Shown here: positions 36,938 to 45,587 of the stretch, in pieces | Layout: the number at the start of each line of letters is the position of its first letter | How positions within the stretch are numbered: the first letter of the stretch is position 1 | DNA from: Treponema sp. | Lineage (GTDB): Bacteria > Spirochaetota > Spirochaetia > Treponematales > Treponemataceae | Length of the DNA stretch: 64,000 nt | Direction: 5' to 3' | NCBI GenBank assembly: GCA_017464425.1 | Contig: JAFUDX010000021.1 | Span: 1-64,000 of the forward strand | The notes under the pieces: model-generated | What the model was told of the DNA's origin: nothing | What the model saw: only the letters and a program-made list of their open reading frames with translations | Databases searched by the model: none | Position numbers and translations under genes: made by a program

Positions 36938-37045
36938 ATGTAGCACCGCCGTAGGCGTTCCGAAGCGAACAAAGTGAGCGTAGGAATGAGCGTTAGCGAA
37001 GTGCGAAACACCCGACCCGCCACAGGCGGGGAACGCCCAAATGTG
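36938..37045. repeat. Dispersed intergenic repeat block
   Basis: GTAGCACCGCCGTAGGCGTT, GCGAACAAAGTGAGCGTAGG and a CCCGCCACAGGCGGG hairpin make up most of the gap before the DUF4258 gene. The words are shared with the blocks at 51.6, 52.7 and 59.3 kb. A TATAAT (37077-37084 region) then drives the next pair. Confidence 0.65.
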
Positions 37046-37103
37046 CAAAAAATTAGCACGCAAACTGTAAAAATATGCTATAATACACCTAACGGAGGAA
37101 TGC

Positions 37104-37424
37104 GTGTACACAATCGAGGATTTTCGGAAAATCAACAAAAGCGAAAATATCGTCATTTCCTTGCACGGGCAATTGCGGTTGAACGAGCGGAATATTTCCG
37201 TCGATGATGTCATGAATGCCATCGACAACGGCGAAATCATCGAGCAATACCCGAAAGATTTTCCGTTTCCGAGTTGCCTTATATTGGGGCTTGCGGTTGC
37301 GAACACTTATATTCATGTCGTTGTCAGCATGAATGGGGGCAAAATTTATCTTATCACGGCTTACATTCCAAGTCTTGATAAATGGGAAGCGGATTTGAAA
37401 ACGAGAAAGGAGCGTTCAAAATGA
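37104..37424 (+). CDS. DUF4258 protein, probable RelE-like toxin
   Basis: 106 residues from GTG 37104, with GGAGG 5 bases upstream. SLHGQLRLNERNISVDDVMNAIDNGEIIEQYP and the later VVVSMNGGKIYLITAY are typical of DUF4258, a RelE/BrnT-like fold. It overlaps the YgiT-type zinc protein by ATGA. The pair is a common toxin-antitoxin-like arrangement in bacteria and archaea. Activity as an RNase is inferred. Confidence 0.85.
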   Translation: MYTIEDFRKINKSENIVISLHGQLRLNERNISVDDVMNAIDNGEIIEQYPKDFPFPSCLILGLAVANTYIHVVVSMNGGKIYLITAYIPSLDKWEADLKTRKERSK

Positions 37425-37648
37425 AGTGTATCAGATGCGGGAACGAGACTTACAAAAGCACAACGACAGAAGCGGTGGAACTTGACGGCGGTGTTTTGAT
37501 CATTCGGAACATTCCCTGCTACAAATGCGAGACTTGCGACGAAATCCATTTTACGGGCGATGTCGTGAAGCAACTTGAAAAGATTATCGCGCTTGCAAAA
37601 CAGCACATTCAGGAACTTTCCGTTGTGAATTTTGCGACTGCGGCGTAG
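37421..37648 (+). CDS. YgiT-type zinc-finger antitoxin (MqsA-like N-domain)
   Basis: 75 residues from ATG 37421. CIRCG and CYKCETCDE form a two-pair zinc site, followed by a short helical C-terminus. It has no HTH domain, unlike full MqsA. It overlaps the DUF4258 gene by 4 bp and probably neutralises it. Confidence 0.85.
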   Translation: MKCIRCGNETYKSTTTEAVELDGGVLIIRNIPCYKCETCDEIHFTGDVVKQLEKIIALAKQHIQELSVVNFATAA

Positions 37649-37657
37649 CCCCCTACC

Positions 37658-37747
37658 ACTTTCGTTCCATAGACAATTCTTGCGTTCTCTGTCACAATCT
37701 TTGCAAGCAAAGGCGTTTTACCGATTTTGGTGGAGCGCCTTTTTTCT
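37658..37747 (+). promoter_or_regulatory. Second copy of the 90-nt hairpin leader, before alpha-E
   Basis: Same length and layout as 31920-32009: ACTTTCGTTCCATAGAC, a variable middle, then AAAGGCGTTTTACCGATTTT and GGTGGAGCGCCTTTTTTC. A second hairpin (AAAAGTCAA..GAAAAC/GTTTTC..TTGACTTTTT, ~37753-37793) follows before GGAGG and ATG 37806. Two stacked terminator-like hairpins in one leader suggest regulated read-through. Confidence 0.6.
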
Positions 37748-37805
37748 GTTTTAAAAGTCAATCGAAAACTGAAGTTTTCTTCTTGACTTTTTATGGAGGC
37801 AACAC

Positions 37806-38507
37806 ATGAAAGTTCTTTCTTGGGAAAACAGCGACAGGCTTTTTTGGCTTGGGCGGTATAGCGAGCGGGTGTATTCGACTATCAAGTTTTTCTCGAACAA
37901 ATTCGACTCGATGATTGACTTGAAAAACTACGAGTACGCCGAATTCTGCAAAAATCAGGACATTCCGAACATCTACGCTTCAAAAGAGGACTTCACCGAG
38001 CGGTACTGCTTTTCAAGCGATGACCCGAATTCAATCTACTCGAACCTGATTCGCGCCTACGACAACGCAATCGTGCTTCGTGAGGAAATCGGAAGCGACA
38101 CGCTCTGCTACATTCAGCTTGCCGTCTACGCGATGAACAAGGCGCGCACAAGTGACGCTCCCCTGCTCGCCCTGCAAAGCGTGACCGACAACATCGTGGC
38201 GTTCTGGGGCATGGTCGATGACAGCGTGGACGAATCGAATGTGAGGAGCATCGTCAAGCTCGGAAAGCGGATTGAGCGAATCGACAACTACGCCCGCATG
38301 AAGATGCACGCCGAGGAAATCAAGCGGGAACTGAAACGGCTGAACATCAGAATCGCCCGCACGGGGCTGAACTACGACACACGGAAGCTCACGCACTTGA
38401 ACTGGCTTGCCGAAGTCGAGCCGCTTGACTACACGGGCATTATCGAAGAGATTGAATCACTCGTGCTGAACGAAAAGCCGAATCTTGCGCTTGCGGCAGG
38501 GCTGTAA
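37806..38507 (+). CDS. Alpha-E domain protein (DUF403)
   Basis: 233 residues, shorter than the usual ~310. LSWENSDRLFWLGRYSERVYSTIKFF is the standard alpha-E opening. The protein is all-helical with many conserved R/E pairs (LGKRIERIDNYARMKMHAE). The biochemical role is unproven. It is predicted to act with circularly permuted ATP-grasp and transglutaminase partners. The transglutaminase gene begins right at its stop codon. Confidence 0.9.
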   Translation: MKVLSWENSDRLFWLGRYSERVYSTIKFFSNKFDSMIDLKNYEYAEFCKNQDIPNIYASKEDFTERYCFSSDDPNSIYSNLIRAYDNAIVLREEIGSDTLCYIQLAVYAMNKARTSDAPLLALQSVTDNIVAFWGMVDDSVDESNVRSIVKLGKRIERIDNYARMKMHAEEIKRELKRLNIRIARTGLNYDTRKLTHLNWLAEVEPLDYTGIIEEIESLVLNEKPNLALAAGL

Positions 38508-39374
38508 TTGAGACGACTCCGATTTCGCTACAAAATGCAGATGACTTTTGAACGCTTTGTGACCGAGCATCACTTCACGCTGCGGTGTTTCCCGACCGAC
38601 GATGCGCGGCAGAAAATCATCGAGGAGAAGTCGGAGATTTTCCCGAAGCAGTTTTTGAGCGAAGAGCGGGACGCGTTCGGAAACAAATGCGTGTACGGAA
38701 AAGCCGAAATCCCGCACAATTATTTTTCGGTCGAAGTGAACGGAATCGCCGAAGTCGGGGGCGAAAATCCGATTCATGCAAGCGACGGAAAAGAATCGCT
38801 CTTCAAGTACGCGACAAAACTCACCGCCTGCGGAAGACGGCTGACGGAATTTTACGATGCAATTACGAGGATGAACGACAAGGCGTCTGTGTCATTGTCG
38901 GGCGTGACACTTCGACACGGCTCAGTGACCGCCCGACAATCTTTTTTCGATTTTTCACCGTTTGAGAAAGCGGAATTCTTTATGGATTCGATTTCGCGCG
39001 TTTTTTGCTATGAAACGGGCGTGACGGGCGTTTTTACCACGGCGGAAGAAGCGTTCGTGCTCACAAAGGGCGTGTGCCAGGACTACGCGCACATTCTGCT
39101 CGCCCTGTGCCGAAAAGCAAAAATCCCGTGCCGCTATGTCGCGGGCATGATGATTGGCGAGGGCGCAAGCCACGCATGGGTCGAAGTCTTTGAAAACGGC
39201 GCGTGGCTTTCGCTCGACCCCACCCACAACCGCCGCACCGACGACACATACATCGTCATTTCCCGCGGTCGCGACGCACAGGACTGCTCGATAAACCAGG
39301 GTGTGTTCCGCTGGTCAGAAAACGGGGGTGCACAGCGGCAGGAAATTTTGGTGGAAGTGCGGAAGATGAGGTAA
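38508..39374 (+). CDS. Transglutaminase-like cysteine protease
   Basis: 288 residues. I take TTG 38508 because LRFRYKMQMTFERFVTEHHFTLRC matches the family opening; ATG 38535 is the alternative. The core has TKGVCQDYAHILLALCRKAKIPCRYVAGMM (catalytic Cys), SHAWVEVFENGAWLSLDPT (His and Asp). It is probably a peptidase or amide-exchange enzyme working with the alpha-E and ATP-grasp proteins. Confidence 0.9.
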   Translation: MRRLRFRYKMQMTFERFVTEHHFTLRCFPTDDARQKIIEEKSEIFPKQFLSEERDAFGNKCVYGKAEIPHNYFSVEVNGIAEVGGENPIHASDGKESLFKYATKLTACGRRLTEFYDAITRMNDKASVSLSGVTLRHGSVTARQSFFDFSPFEKAEFFMDSISRVFCYETGVTGVFTTAEEAFVLTKGVCQDYAHILLALCRKAKIPCRYVAGMMIGEGASHAWVEVFENGAWLSLDPTHNRRTDDTYIVISRGRDAQDCSINQGVFRWSENGGAQRQEILVEVRKMR

Positions 39375-39382
39375 ATTTTTTT

Positions 39383-39949
39383 TCAATCTGAGTGTTGCAC
39401 CCGCTTCATATAAACACCGCCGTTTTCTTTGAGCCAGTTGTCACATCGTTTGTAATCGGGGAAAACCTTGTCGATTTCCGCGTAGAATTCTTTTGAATGG
39501 TTCATGTGCTTTCGGTGGCAGAGTTCGTGGACTACAACACTGTCAAGAATCTCGCCCGGCATCAAGACCAACAGACAGTTGAAATTGAGGTTTCCGTTCG
39601 CAGCGCAGCTTCCCCATCTTGAAGATTGCAGCCTGATTGAAATCCGCCCGTAAGTCACACCGATGCACTTCGCGTAGTACCCTACCCGCTCTGGGATTAT
39701 TTTTTTCGCCTTCTTCTTGATTTGTTTTATCTCATCTGCGGAAAGGAATCCCATTTCGCTCGCCCTTTGAATCTGCGAGTTTTGCTTTTCTATCTGTTTC
39801 GTTATCCACGACTTTTTGCTGACAAGAAATTCCTGAATGCGTTGCTCTGTTGTCCCATAAGGGGCTTTCACAAGAACGCGATTGTCAGACAAAACACTGA
39901 CGGAAATTGATCTGCGGCGGGATTTTTGAATTATGTAGGTTATTTGCAT
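39383..39949 (-). CDS. YgjP/M48-type zinc metallopeptidase
   Basis: 188 residues from ATG 39949; the frame extends upstream into the neighbouring gene but without homology. SSRWGSCAANGNLNFNCLLVLMP and the zinc site HELCH (141-145) with H151 mark the YgjP-like (DUF45) family. It is convergent with the transglutaminase gene, the two ends 8 bp apart. Confidence 0.9.
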   Translation of the reverse strand: MQITYIIQKSRRRSISVSVLSDNRVLVKAPYGTTEQRIQEFLVSKKSWITKQIEKQNSQIQRASEMGFLSADEIKQIKKKAKKIIPERVGYYAKCIGVTYGRISIRLQSSRWGSCAANGNLNFNCLLVLMPGEILDSVVVHELCHRKHMNHSKEFYAEIDKVFPDYKRCDNWLKENGGVYMKRVQHSD

Positions 39950-39965
39950 AAGCGATTTCCAAAAT

Positions 39966-40646
39966 TTAGTGCTCCAAAATCCATTTAATTCCGCGAGCCA
40001 TGCGGATTTCGCTATCCACAAAATGATTTCCCTTGTTCAGCTCAAAGGTTGCGTGAATGCCCTTTGACTTCCAAAATGCACAAAGCCGCTCCGTATTTTC
40101 CTGCACCGAGCGTAAAACTTCATTTCGCGCCTTTGTCTCAGTGTCGCCCAGCGAGAGATATATGCAATCGGGCTTCCGTACAAACTCATTTGATTCTGCG
40201 TATTTCACAAAATCAGGAAACCAAAGAGAGCCTGACGCGCTTGCAATCCGAGAAAAGACATTCGTCTTGTGAGCCGTATACAGCGCAAAAAGTCCTGCGA
40301 GCGAATAGCCCGCAAGCGCGATGAAAGAAGGCTTTGTTTCGGTAGAAATTGTGTTGCTAACAGCGGGAACAATTTTTCCAGTAAGCAAATCGATGTAAGC
40401 ATTCGCACCGCCTGAAAACGCTTCGCCATTCTTGTAAATCGGCGGATTTTCCCACGGCGACATATCCGCGTTCCAGTCCAAATTGCTCACAGCCGCCAGA
40501 GTAAATGGCGGACAGCCCAAAGCCTGACATTCGTTCCAGACAGACTCACCTTCCCCGCCATAAGTGTTCAGCACCACAAGCGGCGAGTCTTTGCTTTCCG
40601 AGCCGAAAACTGTGATTTTCTTTGATTCGATTTCAAGGGTATGCAT
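39966..40646 (-). CDS. Alpha/beta-hydrolase, putative esterase
   Basis: 226 residues. The nucleophile elbow is GYSLAG (113-118, S115); a late GNHF supplies the His. Overall it resembles the enterochelin/ferri-siderophore esterase (IroE/BesA) type, SASGSLWFPDF and YLSLGDTETKARN included. No signal peptide is visible. No siderophore genes are nearby, so the substrate is open. Confidence 0.85.
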   Translation of the reverse strand: MHTLEIESKKITVFGSESKDSPLVVLNTYGGEGESVWNECQALGCPPFTLAAVSNLDWNADMSPWENPPIYKNGEAFSGGANAYIDLLTGKIVPAVSNTISTETKPSFIALAGYSLAGLFALYTAHKTNVFSRIASASGSLWFPDFVKYAESNEFVRKPDCIYLSLGDTETKARNEVLRSVQENTERLCAFWKSKGIHATFELNKGNHFVDSEIRMARGIKWILEH

Positions 40647-40678
40647 AATCTTGTTCTATTATATCACATATTATGCAT
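40641..40678. promoter_or_regulatory. Inverted repeat around esterase promoter
   Basis: ATGCATAAT (40641-40649) and ATTATGCAT (40670-40678) are perfect 9-bp arms. Leftward, a TATAAT lies between them and the first arm contains the start codon of the esterase gene. This suits a repressor site. Confidence 0.5.
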
Positions 40679-40705
40679 GATAAAGCGAACATTACACGGC
40701 TGCAC

Positions 40706-41092
40706 TTAAAAATACAGTGATAAAAAATCTTGCACGCTCATGATAAAGTTTTCTTCTGGAAAATGTTTCAGATTGCCCGTTATTAACTTTGCGTTGCAGA
40801 ATTTTGCGACTTCATAAAACTTTTTGTCGGCTTCATCGGTAAAATCGATTTTTATTTCCGGGACTATGACCGATTTTCCGATAGCCTTGAACCAATCAAG
40901 CAGAGAATTTATTTCATCTGGACGAAACTTGAATTTTGGTCTTTGAAGCACAGCCCTATATTCATCCATGATTCGCCAGTCATAGCAAGGGATAAGTTCG
41001 CCTTGCAAAACTTTTGCGACAATTTGGGCGGGCGCACCATTTTTAGACCACAAGGCTGAAACAAGAATATTCGTGTCTACAACGACCAGCAT
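40706..41092 (-). CDS. PIN-domain toxin (VapC-like)
   Basis: 128 residues of the PIN-domain RNase type (COG1569 group): D6 in VVVDTN, E in IMDEYRAVL, D in DEADKKFYEVA, and TGNLKHFPE. It directly follows its antitoxin gene. It should cleave RNA when free of antitoxin. Confidence 0.93.
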   Translation of the reverse strand: MLVVVDTNILVSALWSKNGAPAQIVAKVLQGELIPCYDWRIMDEYRAVLQRPKFKFRPDEINSLLDWFKAIGKSVIVPEIKIDFTDEADKKFYEVAKFCNAKLITGNLKHFPEENFIMSVQDFLSLYF

Positions 41093-41368
41093 TTACTCAC
41101 CTTTGCGAGCCGCTGCGATTTCGGCTTCAATTTCATCATCGGTCATAAACCCGTTTTCAGAGGCTCGGCTTCTCATTGAATTGAATGCAATCATTGCTTT
41201 TGCCTGTCGCACCGCTTTTACGGTTGTCTCAAAATCATAGTCTTCAAGGTTCACCAATAAAGCAGTCGGCTTCCCGTTGTTTGTGATAACGACTTCACCG
41301 TCAAGCGCAAGATTTCCCCAGATTGCTTTTGGTGTCGTCCTTAAATCGCGTACCGAATAAAAGTTCAT
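41093..41368 (-). CDS. Phd/YefM-type antitoxin
   Basis: 91 residues from ATG 41368 with AGGAG upstream. MNFYSVRDLRTTPKAIW and DGEVVITNNGKPTALLVN are typical of Phd/YefM DNA-binding antitoxins. The C-terminal acidic tail would wrap the PIN toxin encoded immediately downstream. It probably represses its own promoter. Confidence 0.92.
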   Translation of the reverse strand: MNFYSVRDLRTTPKAIWGNLALDGEVVITNNGKPTALLVNLEDYDFETTVKAVRQAKAMIAFNSMRSRASENGFMTDDEIEAEIAAARKGE

Positions 41369-41446
41369 AGGCAACTCCTCTGAAAAATTATACACAGTGC
41401 GTAACACAATTGTCAACGAAAAATGCTACGAATTGTTGCCAGTAAT

Positions 41447-41674
41447 TTACTGCAAACAATGCATTCCCGTGTGTGAGTTTTTACACGGACCTCCCAACTT
41501 TGTAATCAGTTTGCCGTTCTGGGACTTTGTTTCGTCTCCGCAATACACGCAACTGTGCCCGTCGCTCAATCCCACATGCTTTCCCGCAGGATTTCCCAAG
41601 CATTTTTCGCCTAGCGATGAGAACAGTTTTTGATTCAGTGGGCGGAGATTGTCTCCGCAAAAACGGCAACGCAT
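41447..41674 (-). CDS. Small double zinc-ribbon-like protein
   Basis: 75 residues from ATG 41674. Two similar Cys-rich halves: MRCRFCGDNL..GEKCLGN and CVYCGDETK..GGPCKNSHTGMHC. The repeat NQKLFSSLGxKC / NGKLITKLGGPC suggests an internal duplication. I do not recognise a named family. It ends the operon-like group that starts at 45545. Confidence 0.55.
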   Translation of the reverse strand: MRCRFCGDNLRPLNQKLFSSLGEKCLGNPAGKHVGLSDGHSCVYCGDETKSQNGKLITKLGGPCKNSHTGMHCLQ

Positions 41675-41788
41675 GGATTTATTCCGCAGTTGTTTGATTC
41701 GTCTGGATTTCCGTTTCTTTGTCCGCAAGTTCCTTTTCAAAATATTCGAGAATCGGAACGCTCCCTTCGGAATCATTTTCGTTGAAAG

Positions 41789-42139
41789 TTAATTCCATGT
41801 TGAGCGTTGGAATTCAGTCTCGTACTTTTTCGCAAATTCGCTTGCCCGCTGAATGTCTTCTTTTGAATTTGAAATGGTCGATTCTACTTTCGTTCCGTTC
41901 GTGAACTTGTTGCGGCGGATTTCGCTTACAATCGTGTTTGAGATGTTTTTATCCGAGCCGATGTATTTTGACGGCCTGTGTCTGAACAAGGTGATTGAAC
42001 GAGCCGACCATCGGGATTGAAAGAATTTGAAAAGCGAGAACAAAACGAGCATGACCACCGCACACACGCACGCAATCAGCAACACCGTATACACAGCTTA
42101 GCTCACGCCGTCTGTAAAACTGAACAAAAGATTTTTCAT
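41789..42139 (-). pseudogene. Small membrane protein interrupted by a TAA codon
   Basis: From ATG 42139, preceded by GGAG, the frame reads MKNLLFSFTDGVS, meets TAA at 42100-42098, and continues in the same frame as AVYTVLLIACVCAVVMLVLF, a membrane helix, then a polar tail of ~70 residues. The downstream part has only a GTG with no ribosome site. Either it is a recent nonsense mutation or the stop is read through. Confidence 0.6.
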
Positions 42140-42197
42140 TTTTATTGTCTCCATTTTTGATTTATTTTTTTGAGGAAGATAATCGCAAAACCTAAAG

Positions 42198-43265
42198 CTA
42201 TGCAGCAATAAGTTGTTTCACTGCCAATTCAGATTTTTCTATTTGCTGATTTGCGACATCTTCATTAATCGTGTTAAGCTCACTTTCATTTTCGCTCTTT
42301 TCAACGAGTTGCACTTTGCACATGTCATAGAGCAAGCCAACAAGAAGAGCCGTATTTTCTGTGGTTCTTTTTTGTTCATCAGAAAACTTATTGAAATCAA
42401 CTTTTTTAGAGAAAAGCCGAGCCAAAAGGGATTTCTTCTTTCGTTGTTCTTCAATCGTATTCTCCAATGCCGAAAGATAGTTCAAATAGACATCATTTAC
42501 CTTACATAACGCCGAATCAAATTTTTCCGCAATACTTTTAAGTCGTTCAAGATAGTCACAAATTGAATTTATTTTTGTTTCATTTTCAAGCATTTGATTC
42601 CATGCCTTATCCGCCTTACTCGAAACACTTGAACCTGCAACGCTGAAAATTATCCCGCCAATCAGAAGTCCTACGCCTAAAGTTGCTCCGCCCAAAACGG
42701 CTGTTCCTAACGCAACTCCACCACCGCCAGCCGCCAACGAGCCACCACCTAAAGCCGCGAGTGTTGCATTTGTTGCGGCAGCACCGCTCAGTGCAGAAAT
42801 CGCAGTTCCTGTTGAAGCAGTTCCCAAAGCCATAACAGCCGCCGTTGTTCCACCCGCCGCCGCAAATCCGCCAGCAGTTCCCAGTGCAGCACCGCCAAGT
42901 CCGCCAAGCAAAACACTTGCCCCAACAGCGGCATCCTTTACCTCTTTCGGCGTAAAGACAGACAATGTTACATTATCTTTATTGATTTCCGCGAAACTCG
43001 GAGCGTTTTTTATCTGTTCAAACGCGACAGAAAATCTTTGGAAGGAAGAAATGATTTCCATTTCATGTTTTCCCAATGTATCCATCGCTTCCATTGTTTC
43101 AGAATTTGAAGTTTCAAGATGAGCGACATTCTGTTCATTTCTGCGTTGTGCGGCTTTTACGGTGTCACTCGCTTCTTTCATTTTGATTCCGCCGTGAATT
43201 CCTGCGCCAATTCCGCCCGCCCCAGCAACAGCGGCAATCGCTCCAATTATAAAAGGCAATGGCAT
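42198..43265 (-). CDS. Gly/Ala-rich membrane protein of the HNH/TerB operon
   Basis: 355 residues. It opens with a glycine-zipper helix (PFIIGAIAAVAGAGGIGAGI), then a polar helix with heptads (~30-105). A long hydrophobic Gly/Ala/Thr run (~115-215) follows with many GG and small-residue repeats, and a helical C-terminus. Such runs occur in pore-forming or membrane-inserting proteins. It starts right after the TerB-like gene stops. Function unknown. Confidence 0.75.
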   Translation of the reverse strand: MPLPFIIGAIAAVAGAGGIGAGIHGGIKMKEASDTVKAAQRRNEQNVAHLETSNSETMEAMDTLGKHEMEIISSFQRFSVAFEQIKNAPSFAEINKDNVTLSVFTPKEVKDAAVGASVLLGGLGGAALGTAGGFAAAGGTTAAVMALGTASTGTAISALSGAAATNATLAALGGGSLAAGGGGVALGTAVLGGATLGVGLLIGGIIFSVAGSSVSSKADKAWNQMLENETKINSICDYLERLKSIAEKFDSALCKVNDVYLNYLSALENTIEEQRKKKSLLARLFSKKVDFNKFSDEQKRTTENTALLVGLLYDMCKVQLVEKSENESELNTINEDVANQQIEKSELAVKQLIAA

Positions 43266-43676
43266 TTACTTTTCCCCCTGAACGAATTTCATAAGTTTTG
43301 CAGAAATCGTTGTGTACTCTTTCAGCAAATCAAGACAAGACTGAGAATCGGATTCTGAAAGTCCGAATGCTTTTACAAACGACTGTATCAAAGCCTTCTC
43401 AGATTCCGCGAAATCTCCGTCAGCATTCGCACACGCAAGCAATTCAAGCAAAAAAATGCGTTTTACGGAATCAACTGAGCCTTTTCCAATCTCTTCTGCT
43501 AATGGAATCGGGTCAGTTTTTTTATCTAGGGCATAGTTTTCAATTCCCATTTCGCGCGAATAGTCAGCAATAAACGATTTTTCGTTTTCTTCTAATTTTC
43601 CGTCAACCTGAATGACAGAAATCGCAAGTTTTAGGAAAATTGATTTTTCCACATCATTCAACAAATTCAAGAACAT
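43266..43676 (-). CDS. TerB-like protein
   Basis: 136 residues, all-helical, with two ADGxxxExE-type metal-binding motifs: VIQVDGKLEENEKSFI and CANADGDFAESEKALIQ. This matches the TerB/DjlA tellurite-resistance fold, which appears in stress and phage-defence gene sets. It overlaps the YkgJ-type gene upstream by 23 bp. Confidence 0.8.
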   Translation of the reverse strand: MFLNLLNDVEKSIFLKLAISVIQVDGKLEENEKSFIADYSREMGIENYALDKKTDPIPLAEEIGKGSVDSVKRIFLLELLACANADGDFAESEKALIQSFVKAFGLSESDSQSCLDLLKEYTTISAKLMKFVQGEK

Positions 43677-43938
43677 CTTGTTCCCCCTTTTTATATTTTT
43701 CTTTCAAGGTTTTGCAGCCCTGATAATTTAATTCATAGAACTGCTCCAAAGTCATTTTAGAAGAAAATATGTTTTTCCAACTTTCATCGACACGACACAA
43801 TAACGGTCGCTCTTCATATATTGAACACAAGTTTTCTTTCAGGAATTTACAAACTCCGTCACCTCTGTCCAAATCTTTATACAAGACATTTCCGCCAATG
43901 TGCGAACAACACAGTCCGCATTTATCGCAGTCAAACAT
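43654..43938 (-). CDS. YkgJ-type cysteine cluster protein
   Basis: 94 residues from ATG 43938. CDKCGLCC, then CKFLKENLCSIYEERPLLCR is the YkgJ/UPF0153 pattern of a metal or Fe-S cluster protein. The start overlaps the stop of the HNH-like gene (TGATG), so translation is coupled. In this setting it may modify or sense rather than serve general metabolism. Confidence 0.85.
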   Translation of the reverse strand: MFDCDKCGLCCSHIGGNVLYKDLDRGDGVCKFLKENLCSIYEERPLLCRVDESWKNIFSSKMTLEQFYELNYQGCKTLKEKYKKGEQDVLEFVE

Positions 43939-45545
43939 CACGCAAACGACAGGCGGCTATTTTTATCATTCATAAACGAATCGAAATTTGCGTAGTCACC
44001 CCACGGCAAATTCAGCCCCAGTTTTTTGTATATTGAGTGCAAGCATGCATTCGTTTCTTCAGAATTCGAGCAAAGTGATAACTGTTTTGAAGCAAGGGAA
44101 AAATTTTCTTCCTGTTTTTCAAGCACATCAAAATCAATATTCATCAGTTCCGAAAGATAACGGTCAAGCAATTCGCCCTGTTTTTTGAGAGAAACGGCAA
44201 AGTTGTCTACATCAGGGAGACTGTTCAGTTTTTCGACCGCTTTCTTTATGAATTTATTGTGGTCAAGTAAATAGAGAAATGAACAACTCATAATTCCCGA
44301 AACCAACACGCTGCAAAAAGTCGGAACAATGTCCCCAACGACAGGAATTCCAGCAAGTGGTGTTTTTCGCAAAAGTTCATTAACCATTGAAGCCGCCACA
44401 ACACTTGCTCCCGTAGCGATAACTTTCGCCGCGGCGACAAATCTATCTCCAAGTGCATAGCAATCAGGGTTTATGAAAAGAATTTTTGAAGCCTGCACCA
44501 ACGATGCAAATGTCTCTCGTATAATTTTTATGATATTTTTTGCGGTCGTAAAGAAAATGTTTGCAAGTGTTGTTACAAGAGATGATAGAACGCCCGCAAC
44601 AGCACCTTCAATAAAAGTATCCCAAACTTCACGGAATTTTTTCTTTGCGTTCTTTAAGCCTTGTTTCACGGCTTTTGCGATTTCTTCAAAAAGCGATTTT
44701 CCGTCTTTTTTACAAGTGATGATGGCATCTTTTACCGTGAACCATATTTCCGTAAAAACAAGACCGAGTGCTTGTCGCAAGCCCATAGAAAGCCCCAATT
44801 TTGCGGCGGCTTTTCCTGTATCTTTCCAAAATTTTTTGCTTGTGTAATACACTCGATTTATTTTCGCATCGTAGGCTTTCTTTGCTTTTTTATAATGAGC
44901 AAGCATGTTTTTCTTTGTTGTTTCATCGAGTTCAGGGTGAGCCGCAATATAGTCAGGAATTTCATCTGCACCCATAGATTTATTCAACTTTTCATTTGTC
45001 CATGCGAAATTATCAGGAGAATTTGCAAGGTCTTTTCCATCAATTCCCGCAAGAACTCTACCAGCATCATCATGAATTGATTTTGCAGAAATTATATGGT
45101 CGAGATTTGCATTTTTCTCGCTCGGAGCATTTTTGCTTTTACCTAAAAATCCGAGATTTGTTTTCCCTGTATATTCATCTGTAAAATCTTTATTTCCATT
45201 CTCAAAATATTCTTTGCGTTTATCACGCTTTATTTGAGAAAATCGAGAATCCTTGTGATAATCAGCTGAATCATATTTTCCCCGATTTGCATAATCGTCT
45301 GCATTCTGCTGATTCTTATACGTCATTTCGGGGTCTTTTCCAATCTGCCGAACATTATGAACCGTATCGACATCGCCACCATGTCTGTCTTGCACAAGGA
45401 AATCAAGTCCAAAAGAACTTGCTAATGCACGCACGACAACTTTTTCATACTGTGAAAAAATACTTTCATACGAATCCTCAATCGGCTCATCTTCCAAATC
45501 AATCCGATTTACAAATGTACAAAATGAAGTGGTGTTTGCAGACAT
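43938..45545 (-). CDS. HNH-like domain fused to multi-helix membrane region
   Basis: 535 residues from ATG 45545. The N-terminal part has FLVQDRHGGDVDTVHNVRQ (~50-67) and an HNH-like core LDHIISAKSIHDD..NSPDNFAWT (~148-183). After a charged linker come hydrophobic stretches at ~313-333, ~373-390 and ~398-427 (VAGVLSSLVTTLANIFFTT), then a helical tail. This suggests a nuclease-like head and a membrane-active tail. Relatives are usually annotated only as hypothetical proteins. It leads a four- to six-gene operon divergent from an XRE repressor. Confidence 0.75.
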   Translation of the reverse strand: MSANTTSFCTFVNRIDLEDEPIEDSYESIFSQYEKVVVRALASSFGLDFLVQDRHGGDVDTVHNVRQIGKDPEMTYKNQQNADDYANRGKYDSADYHKDSRFSQIKRDKRKEYFENGNKDFTDEYTGKTNLGFLGKSKNAPSEKNANLDHIISAKSIHDDAGRVLAGIDGKDLANSPDNFAWTNEKLNKSMGADEIPDYIAAHPELDETTKKNMLAHYKKAKKAYDAKINRVYYTSKKFWKDTGKAAAKLGLSMGLRQALGLVFTEIWFTVKDAIITCKKDGKSLFEEIAKAVKQGLKNAKKKFREVWDTFIEGAVAGVLSSLVTTLANIFFTTAKNIIKIIRETFASLVQASKILFINPDCYALGDRFVAAAKVIATGASVVAASMVNELLRKTPLAGIPVVGDIVPTFCSVLVSGIMSCSFLYLLDHNKFIKKAVEKLNSLPDVDNFAVSLKKQGELLDRYLSELMNIDFDVLEKQEENFSLASKQLSLCSNSEETNACLHSIYKKLGLNLPWGDYANFDSFMNDKNSRLSFA

Positions 45546-45587
45546 AATTATTTCTCTCGCATGTAAAAAGTTACAATCAGTATCGAA

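Noticed and set aside
37807-39374. Alpha-E gene as truncated pseudogene because of its short length
   Set aside because: Start and end motifs are present and it abuts an intact transglutaminase gene, so it is a compact member.
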